From positions 1 through 6,019 of the forward strand of contig JAICJJ010000194.1 in assembly GCA_025928535.1 (NCBI GenBank): a stretch of 6,019 nucleotides of DNA, written 5' to 3'. The notes below the pieces were generated by a model. It was given only the letters and a program-made list of their open reading frames with translations, was not told where the DNA came from and did no database searches. The stretch comes from Thermomicrobiales bacterium (lineage in GTDB: Bacteria; Chloroflexota; Chloroflexia; Thermomicrobiales; UBA6265). Both the position numbers and the translations under genes were made by a program. This document shows positions 1-5,366 of the stretch, in pieces (position 1 is the stretch's first letter; each line of letters starts with the position of its first letter).

Positions 1-1
1 C

Positions 2-391
2 GAACTCGACCCGGTAGGCCGATTCGTCGGCGGACGGCGCGGCCGGCAGGACGAAACGGACCCACCCTTCTTCCGCGCCGCGAAACAGCAACTCGGTCAC
101 CTGCGCTTCGAATTTGGCGTAGGGCAGGTTCGGCGCGAGGACGCGGTAGTAACGCTCGCCCATGCCGTTGCGGGTCCAGATCAGCCGCAGCAATTGCCGG
201 TGCTTGGCGCTGAGGTCGGAGGCGACCAGTTCGTTCGCCATAAAGCCGCGCGCCAGCGCGGCGAGGCGTCCCATCGGCTGCATCGCGCCGCCGCAGACGG
301 GGCAATGACCGGCCGCCGCATCGGCGTGGCTGAACGAGCGCCGGCACGCGTCGCACCAGAGATAGGTTTTCGCGGTTTGCGATTTCGCCAT
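2..391 (-). CDS. Zinc-ribbon protein of unknown function (N-terminal 130 residues, truncated by the left edge)
   Basis: An open frame of 130 codons runs from an ATG at 391 off the left end of the window with no stop. Near its N-terminus two Cys-x2-Cys knuckles are visible: CDAC (Cys13, Cys16) and CPVC (Cys30, Cys33), 13 residues apart. This is the arrangement of a small rubredoxin-like or zinc-ribbon metal site. After the ribbon comes a charged, probably helical stretch (about 42-76) and then a mixed region containing RYYRVLAP and GWVRFVLP. No signal peptide or membrane helix is seen, so it is probably cytoplasmic. The Shine-Dalgarno signal is weak (GGGCGG lies rather far upstream). It follows the bc-type operon on the same strand after a 103-nt gap, so it may be co-transcribed or separate. 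I do not recognise the family. The ribbon is seen directly; zinc binding is inferred. Confidence 0.72.
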   Translation of the reverse strand, partial: MAKSQTAKTYLWCDACRRSFSHADAAAGHCPVCGGAMQPMGRLAALARGFMANELVASDLSAKHRQLLRLIWTRNGMGERYYRVLAPNLPYAKFEAQVTELLFRGAEEGWVRFVLPAAPSADESAYRVEF

Positions 392-445
392 GTTCGTTCA
401 TGTTTGGCCGCCCGGCGCGACCCATTCCGTCCGGGTGTGAAACGA

Positions 446-463
446 GCGGGCCGCGCGGCCCGC
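446..463 (-). terminator. GC-rich hairpin after the respiratory operon, possible weak terminator
   Basis: A perfect 18-nt palindrome (GCGGGCCGC followed by GCGGCCCGC) lies 32 nt beyond the stop of the small membrane-protein gene. It can fold as a 7-bp stem with a GCGC loop. On the minus strand it is followed by TCGTTTC, which is only a poor T-tract. It could slow or partly terminate operon transcription before the zinc-ribbon gene, but it is not a canonical intrinsic terminator. Confidence 0.3.
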
Positions 464-494
464 CCATTTCTCGGGTGCATGTGCCGGAGCCGGA

Positions 495-701
495 TCAGCG
501 GCGAATGCCGTGCCCTTCGTACCGTTCGGCCGAGCCGCCGAGCGCGCTGTTGGCCGCCGGCGGCTGTTCGCCCGCGCGATCGGCCCACTGCTGAATCTTG
601 TACGTGAGGTAGATGCCGCCGAGCATGAAGATGACCGCCAGCGAAACCTCGATCGTATCGGCCAACCCGCCGAAGTTGAGCGCCAGATTTTCAACGAGCA
701 T
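495..701 (-). CDS. Small single-helix membrane protein, candidate accessory subunit of the bc-type complex
   Basis: A 68-residue protein with one clear hydrophobic helix at about residues 17-34. The segment before the helix carries acidic residues (Glu4, Asp15, Glu18), and Lys35 and Arg42 follow it. The positive-inside rule therefore predicts N-terminus out and C-terminus in the cytoplasm. The tail (about 41-68) is polar, rich in Ala, Gly and Pro, and ends in basic residues. The ATG at 701 lies 18 nt after the stop of the cytochrome c/cupredoxin gene and has a GGGAG Shine-Dalgarno sequence 8 nt upstream, so it is translated as the last gene of the operon. I recognise no family. Size and place recall the single-helix small subunits of b6f and bc complexes (PetG/L/N type) and of oxidases, but I see no sequence resemblance to them, so the role is inferred from context only. 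Confidence 0.75.
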   Translation of the reverse strand: MLVENLALNFGGLADTIEVSLAVIFMLGGIYLTYKIQQWADRAGEQPPAANSALGGSAERYEGHGIRR

Positions 702-719
702 CGAACCATCTCCCGGCCG

Positions 720-2255
720 TCATTTGACGGTCAACGTCCCGACCATGCCGGCTTCCTTGTGCCCTGGAACATTGCAGTAGTACTCGTACGTGCCCGGCGG
801 CGCATTGATCGTCACCGTCTTGTTTGTTTCCCCCGGGTCGAGTGGCACGCTGATCTTGAGGGCGTCGATCGAAAAGTCGTGCGGCGACGCCCCTTCATTC
901 GGGAGGTGAATCGTGACGTCCGTGTTCGCCGGAATCGTCAATTCCTTCGGATCGAAGTAGATGTCGTGCGCCGTGATCGTGTAACTCGGCGCCGCCGCGG
1001 CGGGGGCCGACGTCGCGGCCGGCGCCTGCTGCTGGGCGCTGGCCGGAGCCGGCGCGGCCGCGCCCGCGACGACATGCAGCGTCCCGACCATGCCCGCTTC
1101 CTTGTGGCCCGGGATGTTGCAGTAATACTCGTAGTCGCCGGGCGGAGCGTTGATGACGACCGTCTTGTCCGTTTCGCCGGGATCGAGCGCGACACTGATC
1201 TTGAGCGCGTCGATGCTGAAATCGTGCGGTGAGGCCCCTTCGTTCGGCAAGTGGATCGTGACGTCGGTGTTGGCCGGAATCGTCAATTCCTTCGGATCGA
1301 AATAGATGTCGTGGGCGGTGATCGTGTAGGTCTTGGCCTGCGCCGCCCCGCCGGCTGCAGCCGGTTGCTGCGCCGCCGCCGGAGCCGCGGGCGCGGCCGC
1401 GCCTTCCTTGGCGACCAGCGTGCCGACCATGCCGGCTTCCTTGTGGCCTGGCACGTTGCAATAGAACTCGTACGTTCCGGCCGGCGCGTTGATCGTGATC
1501 TCTTTCGTCTGGCCCGGATCGAGAGCGTAACTGATCTTGAGCGCGTCGATCGAAAAGTCGTGCGGGGCCGCGCCGAGATTCTTCAGCGTGACCTTGACAT
1601 CCTGGCCAGCCGGAATCGTGATCTCTTTCGGCTGGAAGTAGATGTCGTGCATCTCGACCACGATCGGACCGCTCGTCGGCGCGGCGGCCTGCGCCGCGCC
1701 CGGGGCCGGCGTCGGCGCCGCGCCGCCAGCCGAGGCCGGGGCCGGCGGGAAGGTCGGATAGCCGCCGTCGGTCGCGATCGTGTCGTTGTAGACGACGTTC
1801 CAGTCGACGTTCTGGATCATCGTCGCGAGTTCGTAGATCTGCTCGTCGTTGAGGAGCGCGCCGCCCGGTGCGCCGCTGCCCCAGGCTGGCATCAGGCCGC
1901 GACCTTCGTTGATCGTCTTGACGATCAGATCGTAGCGTTGCTGCCGCTGGGTCGGATTGGTCGTCTGGTTGCGCTCGGTGGCGGCTTTGCCGGCTTCGGT
2001 GTTGCCGCCAAGCGGCATGCCGATCCGCCCGGTCCCTTTGGCGCCCGGCTCGCTGTAGCCTTCGCCGGCCGGGCCGTGGCAAACGACGCAGTTCTGGATG
2101 AACGTCTGGATGCCGCGTTCGATCGCGACGTCCTTTTGCACCACCGCTTCGCTTGCCCGCCGGTTCGGCTCGTTCGCCAGGTAGACGACCAGCAGCGTCG
2201 CCAGCCCGACCAAGCCGACGATCACGACCGTCGCGAGCTTCTGGACTGCTCCCAC
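720..2255 (-). CDS. Membrane-anchored mono-heme cytochrome c fused to three cupredoxin domains
   Basis: A 511-residue redox protein that probably takes electrons from the Rieske cluster in place of cytochrome c1 or f. Order of parts: an N-terminal hydrophobic anchor (about 8-27, likely uncleaved); a cytochrome c domain (about 44-152) with heme site CVVCH (Cys56, Cys59, His60) and probable axial Met122 in GLMPAW; then three cupredoxin domains (about 197-283, 308-396, 424-511) joined by Ala/Pro-rich linkers. Each cupredoxin has a complete type 1 copper set: His232/Cys266/His271/Met276, His344/Cys379/His384/Met389 and His459/Cys494/His499/Met504. The Cys-x4-His-x4-Met spacing is that of auracyanin-type blue copper proteins rather than the Cys-x2-His of plastocyanin. 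The protein should sit on the outer face of the membrane. The start is GTG, chosen because AGGGAG lies 6 nt upstream and the anchor begins directly after it. The gene starts 54 nt after the Rieske stop. Domains are certain; the electron path is inference. Confidence 0.95.
   Translation of the reverse strand: MGAVQKLATVVIVGLVGLATLLVVYLANEPNRRASEAVVQKDVAIERGIQTFIQNCVVCHGPAGEGYSEPGAKGTGRIGMPLGGNTEAGKAATERNQTTNPTQRQQRYDLIVKTINEGRGLMPAWGSGAPGGALLNDEQIYELATMIQNVDWNVVYNDTIATDGGYPTFPPAPASAGGAAPTPAPGAAQAAAPTSGPIVVEMHDIYFQPKEITIPAGQDVKVTLKNLGAAPHDFSIDALKISYALDPGQTKEITINAPAGTYEFYCNVPGHKEAGMVGTLVAKEGAAAPAAPAAAQQPAAAGGAAQAKTYTITAHDIYFDPKELTIPANTDVTIHLPNEGASPHDFSIDALKISVALDPGETDKTVVINAPPGDYEYYCNIPGHKEAGMVGTLHVVAGAAAPAPASAQQQAPAATSAPAAAAPSYTITAHDIYFDPKELTIPANTDVTIHLPNEGASPHDFSIDALKISVPLDPGETNKTVTINAPPGTYEYYCNVPGHKEAGMVGTLTVK
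723..1667 (-). repeat. Three tandem cupredoxin-coding repeats (about 260 bp each)
   Basis: The copper domains are coded by three in-frame repeats at about 1407-1667 (copy 1), 1068-1328 (copy 2) and 723-983 (copy 3). Copies 2 and 3 are offset by exactly 345 bp and match at 80 of 87 residues. In a 60-base stretch aligned by hand (841-900 against 1186-1245), 13 bases differ, mostly at synonymous positions. Copy 1 is clearly more diverged but keeps PHDFSIDALKIS and PGHKEAGMVGTL. This implies an older duplication giving copy 1 and the ancestor of copies 2 and 3, then a later one, with the protein held under purifying selection. Confidence 0.92.
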
Positions 2256-2261
2256 GATGCG

Positions 2262-2267
2262 CTCCCT
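2262..2267 (-). promoter_or_regulatory. Shine-Dalgarno sequence that fixes the GTG start of the cytochrome c/cupredoxin gene
   Basis: AGGGAG lies 6 nt upstream of the GTG at 2255. No in-frame ATG lies close by, so this site decides in favour of the GTG start, which also places the N-terminal anchor at the very beginning of the protein. Confidence 0.6.
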
Positions 2268-2309
2268 GCCTCCCGAACACTGCGCGGCGTCGCCGCTCCC
2301 CGCTGCCGA

Positions 2310-2897
2310 TTACGCCGTGAACGGCGTCGCCTGCGACTTCTGGTACTTGGCCCGCTCCGTGATCGCCCCGGTGTCGACCTTGACCGTGTTGTCCTTTTCG
2401 ACCGTCACCTTCATCAGGTCCATCGAACGGGGCGCGGGGCCGCCGGTGCGCGTGCCGTTGTGGTCGTACATGCTGCCGTGGCACGGGCAGTGGAAGGCTT
2501 CCGGGCTGTCCCACGGGCCGACCCAGGGAACGGTGCAGCCGAGATGCGGACACTTCTGATAGAGCGCCAGCAACCCGTCTTCGTTGTGGACCAGGTAGAA
2601 CTTGCCCTGGATGTTGCGGAACGGCGTGCCCTTGACCGGCGGGATTTCACTGTCCGGCACGGTGACCTCGCTGCCGAACGCCCCCGTCTTGTTCGGCCAC
2701 ATCAGCAAGCCGAAGCCGGCGCCGAGCACGCCAAGCGTCGCCGCGGTCGCGCTGAGCGTGGCGTTGCGGACAAAGGTGCGCCGCTGCGTTTTCGCCGCCA
2801 TCGGTCCGCCCTGCTGGAATCGGCCGAAGACGGCCAGCACGGCGGCGACCAGCCAGCCGAAGATCAATCCGAAAATCGTTCGCGCCAAGCGCAACAT
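2310..2897 (-). CDS. Rieske [2Fe-2S] iron-sulfur protein of a bc/b6f-type complex
   Basis: A 195-residue Rieske subunit (homologue of PetC/QcrA) that takes one electron from quinol at the Qo site. Box 1 is CPHLGC (Cys116, His118, Cys121) and box 2 is CPCHGS (Cys137, Cys139, His140, Ser142). Expected cluster ligands are Cys116, His118, Cys137 and His140, with a Cys121-Cys139 disulfide. Ser142 and Tyr144, which raise the cluster potential in mitochondrial-type proteins, are both present. A twin-arginine motif, RRTFVRN at 39-45, precedes a hydrophobic segment (about 48-67), so export by Tat with a retained anchor is expected. Unusually, another hydrophobic segment (about 8-25) lies before the Tat motif. 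The ATG at 2897 is preferred because GAGGG lies 7 nt upstream. An internal ATG at 2801 (Met33) would give a plain Tat-anchored protein but has a weaker ribosome site. The gene begins 46 nt after the subunit IV stop. Confidence 0.95.
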   Translation of the reverse strand: MLRLARTIFGLIFGWLVAAVLAVFGRFQQGGPMAAKTQRRTFVRNATLSATAATLGVLGAGFGLLMWPNKTGAFGSEVTVPDSEIPPVKGTPFRNIQGKFYLVHNEDGLLALYQKCPHLGCTVPWVGPWDSPEAFHCPCHGSMYDHNGTRTGGPAPRSMDLMKVTVEKDNTVKVDTGAITERAKYQKSQATPFTA

Positions 2898-2943
2898 GGA
2901 TCGTCCCTCAGGGCGCGCCCGCCTGCGAACGGGCCGTGCCCGA

Positions 2944-3741
2944 TTAGTGATGAATTTGGAGCAAATCCCAGGGCCAGGCCAGCGCTTGCCCTTCGCCCCG
3001 GAACGCCGTGCCGCTGATCGTCAGGATGACGTAGGTGGCGACGAAACCGGTGAAGAGCGCGATGAACAGTTCGCGGCGCGTCGGCCGGAAGATCGCCTTG
3101 ATGATGCCGACGAAGATGAAAATGAGCGCGACGAGCACGATCGCGGGCAAGATGCCGTTGTAGATCAATTCCGGCATGCCGAGTTGCTCGCGCAGATACC
3201 GGCCGATGCCGAACACCGTCCGTCCGGAGAGTTCGTCGAAAAAGATCATGGCCGGCAAGAGAATGACGCAATAGACGACCGTGAACGCGATGATCTTTCG
3301 CCCCTTGGCGGAGGTGCCGAGAATGCCCACGCCGAGCGGGCTGCGGTCGAAATAGGGAATGGCGGCGATCGCGACCAGGGCGATGGTCGGCACGATGACG
3401 CCGGCCAACCCGGCGTTCATGTGCAACAGCAATTCCTGCAGATTGAGAAAGTACCAGGGCGCTTTCGACGGGTTCGGCGTCTTGTTCGGATTCGCCCGGT
3501 CGATCAACGGTCCATTCACCAGGATCGACAGGGCGGTGATGATCAGGAGAAAGACGACCGCGCAGACCGCTTCGACGACCACCAGCGACGGCCAGACCAT
3601 CACCTCGTCTTCGGCGAGGTCGGTCGGCCGGGCCATGGCGCGGCCGCGCACCAGTTCGAGCAAGCGTTGCCGCTTCGCTTCGTCGATGGTGTTCGGCGGG
3701 AATTGTTGCCCGCCCGGCAATTCCTGCGCGACGTCCGCCAT
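2944..3741 (-). CDS. Cytochrome b C-terminal subunit (subunit IV-like) of the quinol-oxidising complex
   Basis: A 265-residue membrane protein equivalent to the C-terminal part of cytochrome b. It completes the Qo quinol site together with the b6-type subunit coded just upstream. A soluble N-terminal stretch (1-47) is followed by about five hydrophobic helices at roughly 49-73, 104-131, 149-168, 197-218 and 225-244. That is longer than the three-helix, roughly 160-residue PetD of chloroplasts, so petD is not used as a name. The Qo motif, PEWY in most family members, reads APWY here (94-97, within SKAPWYFLNLQELL). PYFDRSP at 129-135 and FRGEGQALAWPW near the C-terminus are further landmarks that I associate with bacterial bc-type subunits. 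The gene starts 69 nt after the cytochrome b6 stop with a GGGGGA ribosome site, and ends 46 nt before the Rieske start. The family is certain; the quinone species used is unknown. Confidence 0.93.
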   Translation of the reverse strand: MADVAQELPGGQQFPPNTIDEAKRQRLLELVRGRAMARPTDLAEDEVMVWPSLVVVEAVCAVVFLLIITALSILVNGPLIDRANPNKTPNPSKAPWYFLNLQELLLHMNAGLAGVIVPTIALVAIAAIPYFDRSPLGVGILGTSAKGRKIIAFTVVYCVILLPAMIFFDELSGRTVFGIGRYLREQLGMPELIYNGILPAIVLVALIFIFVGIIKAIFRPTRRELFIALFTGFVATYVILTISGTAFRGEGQALAWPWDLLQIHH

Positions 3742-3810
3742 GTCGTCCCCCGGTTCCGCCGGAGCGGCTCAGGCCGCCCCGCTCATCGATCGTTTGCGCC
3801 GCCCAACCGC

Positions 3811-4539
3811 CTACAGCGGACCCGAAATGCCGCCGTCTTTCCGAATGCGCCAGAAATGGACCGCCATCAGGAACGCCGCCGCCAGCGGCAGGAAGATGAC
3901 GTGCAGCGTGTAGAAGCGAACGAGCGCGTTCTGGCCGATTTCGTAGTCGCCACGCAGGAGCATGTTCACCTGGCTGCCGACGAAGGGCGCCGAGCCGCCG
4001 ATTTCGGTGCCGACCGTGATCGCCCAGAGGGACAACTGATCCCACGGCAACAGATAGCCGGTGAACGAAAGCAGGAAGGTGACGACGAGGAGAATGACGC
4101 CGATCACCCAGTTGAATTCGCGCGGCGGTTTGTACGACCCGGTGTAGAAGACGCGGCACATATGAAGAAAGACCGCGATCACCATCCCCTGCGCCGACCA
4201 GCGATGCATGTTGCGCATCAACTGACCGAAGGTGACGCTCGCCTGAATGTCTTTCATGCTCTGGTAGGCGAGGTCGGTCGAGGGAACGTAGTAGAACATC
4301 AGCAGGACGCCGGTCCCGGTCAGCAGCAGGAAGAGGAAAAACGAGAGGCCGCCGAGACAGAACGTGTACGTCACCTTCGTGGCGTACCGCTTGATCTTGA
4401 CCGGGTGGATGTGGAGGAAGACGTTGCTGGCGATGATCAGCGCCTGATTGCGCTGCGTGTCGGGGTAGCCGTGTCGCACCACCGACCGCCAAAGGGCCGA
4501 TCCCGAAATCCGATCGGCGAGCGTTTGCTCCCGCCTCAT
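3811..4539 (-). CDS. petB: Cytochrome b6-type subunit (N-terminal half of cytochrome b)
   Basis: A 242-residue, four-helix diheme cytochrome b6 homologue and the first gene of the operon. Helices lie at about 53-84, 111-136, 144-165 and 206-232. Heme-ligand histidines are His112/His126 (14 apart) and His213/His228 (15 apart). The 15-residue step in the second pair is the b6f-type spacing, against 14 in mitochondrial bc1. FCLGG at 60-64 places Cys61 where b6-type proteins bind the extra heme c(i) covalently. GYLLPWDQ at 161-168 belongs to the quinol-site region. It carries quinol electrons across the membrane and pairs with the downstream subunit IV-like protein. The frame stays open to 4704, but the ATG at 4539 is chosen because a perfect AGGAGG lies 5 nt upstream and the protein then has normal length. 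The gene symbol reflects b6-type homology; the organism need not be photosynthetic. Confidence 0.94.
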   Translation of the reverse strand: MRREQTLADRISGSALWRSVVRHGYPDTQRNQALIIASNVFLHIHPVKIKRYATKVTYTFCLGGLSFFLFLLLTGTGVLLMFYYVPSTDLAYQSMKDIQASVTFGQLMRNMHRWSAQGMVIAVFLHMCRVFYTGSYKPPREFNWVIGVILLVVTFLLSFTGYLLPWDQLSLWAITVGTEIGGSAPFVGSQVNMLLRGDYEIGQNALVRFYTLHVIFLPLAAAFLMAVHFWRIRKDGGISGPL

Positions 4540-4544
4540 CCCGT

Positions 4545-4550
4545 CCTCCT
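4545..4550 (-). promoter_or_regulatory. Consensus Shine-Dalgarno sequence of the first operon gene
   Basis: A perfect AGGAGG lies 5 nt upstream of the ATG at 4539. It sets the start of the cytochrome b6-type gene against the 55-codon longer reading frame and suggests strong translation at the head of the operon. Confidence 0.8.
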
Positions 4551-4651
4551 GGCGCGCTCGCCCTGGAACCTGGACTCGCGACTCGATCCGAACCGTTGCG
4601 CCCACGCCGCAAGCGCGGCGGAGCGACGGACCCTTCCCCCGTCGGTCAAGT

Positions 4652-4680
4652 ATTGTCAGACCGGCTCGAAAGCCGGTCAA
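4652..4680 (-). promoter_or_regulatory. Candidate promoter of the bc-type operon with an overlapping inverted repeat
   Basis: On the minus strand TTGACC (4675-4680, 5 of 6 to the -35 consensus) and GACAAT (4652-4657, 4 of 6 to the -10) are 17 nt apart. The transcript would begin near 4645 and have a leader of about 105 nt before the cytochrome b6 start. The spacer is almost filled by an 8-bp perfect inverted repeat, GACCGGCT-TTCG-AGCCGGTC (4659-4678). The octamer CTTGACCG occurs twice (4674-4681 and 4643-4650), 31 bp apart. These could be a regulator site over the promoter. A second small hairpin (CGCCGC, AAGC, GCGGCG at 4605-4620) lies in the leader. All of this is read from sequence pattern only. 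Confidence 0.42.
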
Positions 4681-4748
4681 GACGGGCAGGCGCAAAGCGT
4701 GCATCGCTGCACGGCGAACGGCATTGCCCCCTGCCGCCGCACACGCAA

Positions 4749-4778
4749 CCGCCGCGCCAGCCTGGGCCGGCGCGGCGG
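4749..4778 (-). terminator. Strong GC hairpin downstream of the tRNA gene, possible terminator
   Basis: A perfect 10-bp inverted repeat (CCGCCGCGCC with GGCGCGGCGG), extendable by a few pairs into the loop, lies 26 nt past the tRNA 3' end. On the minus strand it is followed only by TTGCGTGTG, so there is no proper U-tract. It fits a tRNA transcript end or processing barrier, or a factor-assisted terminator. Confidence 0.4.
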
Positions 4779-4804
4779 TCGGGCCTCGCGGCGTGCCGAT
4801 CGGG

Positions 4805-4878
4805 TGGGCGCTACAGGACTTGAACCTGTGACCTCACGGATGTGAACCGTGCGCTCTGGCCAGCTGAGCTAAGCGCCC
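4805..4878 (-). tRNA. tRNA-Val (anticodon CAC)
   Basis: A complete 74-nt cloverleaf. The acceptor stem is GGGCGCT with AGCGCCC (7 perfect pairs). The D stem is GCTC with GAGC. The anticodon stem CACGG with CCGTG encloses the loop TTCACAT, giving anticodon CAC, which reads GUG (Val). The variable loop is AGGTC. The T stem ACAGG with CCTGT encloses TTCAAGT. The discriminator base is A at 4805. The next bases are CCC, so the 3' CCA is not encoded and must be added after transcription. The gene sits alone between the DUF1634 gene and the bc-type operon. Confidence 0.96.
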
Positions 4879-4891
4879 CCACGGCCGGACG

Positions 4892-4900
4892 AGTATAGCA
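4892..4900 (-). promoter_or_regulatory. Extended -10 promoter of the tRNA-Val gene
   Basis: TGCTATACT on the minus strand matches an extended -10 element (TGn followed by TATACT, 5 of 6 to consensus). It ends 13 nt before the mature tRNA 5' end, so transcription would start about 6 or 7 nt upstream of the tRNA. No convincing -35 is seen 16-18 nt further up, which is compatible with an extended -10 promoter. Confidence 0.5.
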
Positions 4901-4921
4901 GGAGCCGGCGCCGCATGGCCC

Positions 4922-5362
4922 TCACCCGACGAGCCCGAGCAACCCGAGCACGAGCACCGCCAGCACGATCGCGGTGACGACGACGAACGGCCAATCGCGC
5001 TGCGCGAAAAACAGGAGCAACGTCAGCAACACGCGCGTCGCCGGCGTCAACACCAGGATGAAGATGCCGAGGCGGATCAGCGACGTCGGCCGGAATTCGG
5101 CCACGCCGGTGGCGATGGCCGCCGGGCTGGTCGGATGAAACTCGGCGGTGAGCAATTCCGAGATGGTTTGCGGTTCGCCGGGGGTCGCCGGCGCCAGCAA
5201 GAAGCGCGCGAGTCCGATCAGGACGATCGCGCCGGCCAGCAGCACGCCGCCGCGCAAGACATGGCTGATCCAGATTTCCATGCGATGCGCCGCGGGCGGC
5301 TCCAGATCGCCGCTCGAGGCGGTCTCCTCGGTCGGCGCCGGCTGATCCGTTCGCACATCCAT
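4922..5362 (-). CDS. DUF1634 family membrane protein, partner of the TauE/SafE transporter
   Basis: A 146-residue membrane protein with a polar, acidic, Pro-rich N-terminus (1-27). Three hydrophobic segments follow at about 37-56, 95-119 and 125-145, and EIWISHVLRGGVLLAG (29-44) begins the conserved part. The length and three-helix layout fit DUF1634. Genes of that family commonly lie beside TauE/SafE-type transporters, as here, but its biochemical role is not established. The ATG at 5362 begins 4 nt after the transporter stop, which suggests coupled translation and is why this start is chosen over the longer open frame reaching 5452. A later start at Met28 (5281) is also possible, since it begins exactly at the conserved region. 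The gene ends 43 nt before the tRNA with no clear terminator. Confidence 0.82.
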   Translation of the reverse strand: MDVRTDQPAPTEETASSGDLEPPAAHRMEIWISHVLRGGVLLAGAIVLIGLARFLLAPATPGEPQTISELLTAEFHPTSPAAIATGVAEFRPTSLIRLGIFILVLTPATRVLLTLLLFFAQRDWPFVVVTAIVLAVLVLGLLGLVG

Positions 5363-5366
5363 CCGC

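Noticed and set aside
194..607. Plus-strand open frames in the left 600 bases
   Set aside because: Arg-rich shadows opposite the zinc-ribbon gene and the small membrane-protein gene; no domain or good ribosome site.
723..1667. Evenly spaced repeats as a possible CRISPR array or non-coding satellite
   Set aside because: The repeats are about 260 bp, in frame, differ mainly at silent positions and code for complete copper-binding domains.
895..2553. A 552-codon minus-strand frame overlapping the cytochrome c/cupredoxin gene
   Set aside because: Wrong frame over a certain gene; the product is Arg-rich repeats mirroring the cupredoxin copies, with no independent motif.
1251..3017. A 588-codon open frame on the plus strand opposite the cytochrome c/cupredoxin and Rieske genes
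   Set aside because: Antisense shadow with Arg/Asp/Val-rich composition and no recognisable domain; the minus strand has clear heme, copper and Rieske motifs.
2864..4612. A 582-codon minus-strand frame across the cytochrome b genes
   Set aside because: Out of frame with both cytochrome b genes and Arg/His-rich throughout; it stays open only because GC-rich codons lack stops.
4659..4678. The GACCGGCT/AGCCGGTC hairpin as an intrinsic terminator of the tRNA transcript
   Set aside because: No T-tract follows on either strand, and it overlaps a reasonable -35/-10 pair, so an operator-like reading fits better.
4540..4704. A longer N-terminus (55 extra codons) for the cytochrome b6-type protein
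   Set aside because: The extension is Arg/Gly-rich without family likeness, would run back over the candidate promoter, and a perfect AGGAGG sits just before the ATG at 4539.
2602..4845. A 747-codon open frame on the plus strand opposite the cytochrome b and Rieske genes
   Set aside because: It is antisense to three certain genes. Its product is a low-complexity Arg/Asp/Glu/His-rich chain with no domain, as expected for the reverse frame of GC-rich membrane-protein codons, and it even runs into the tRNA.
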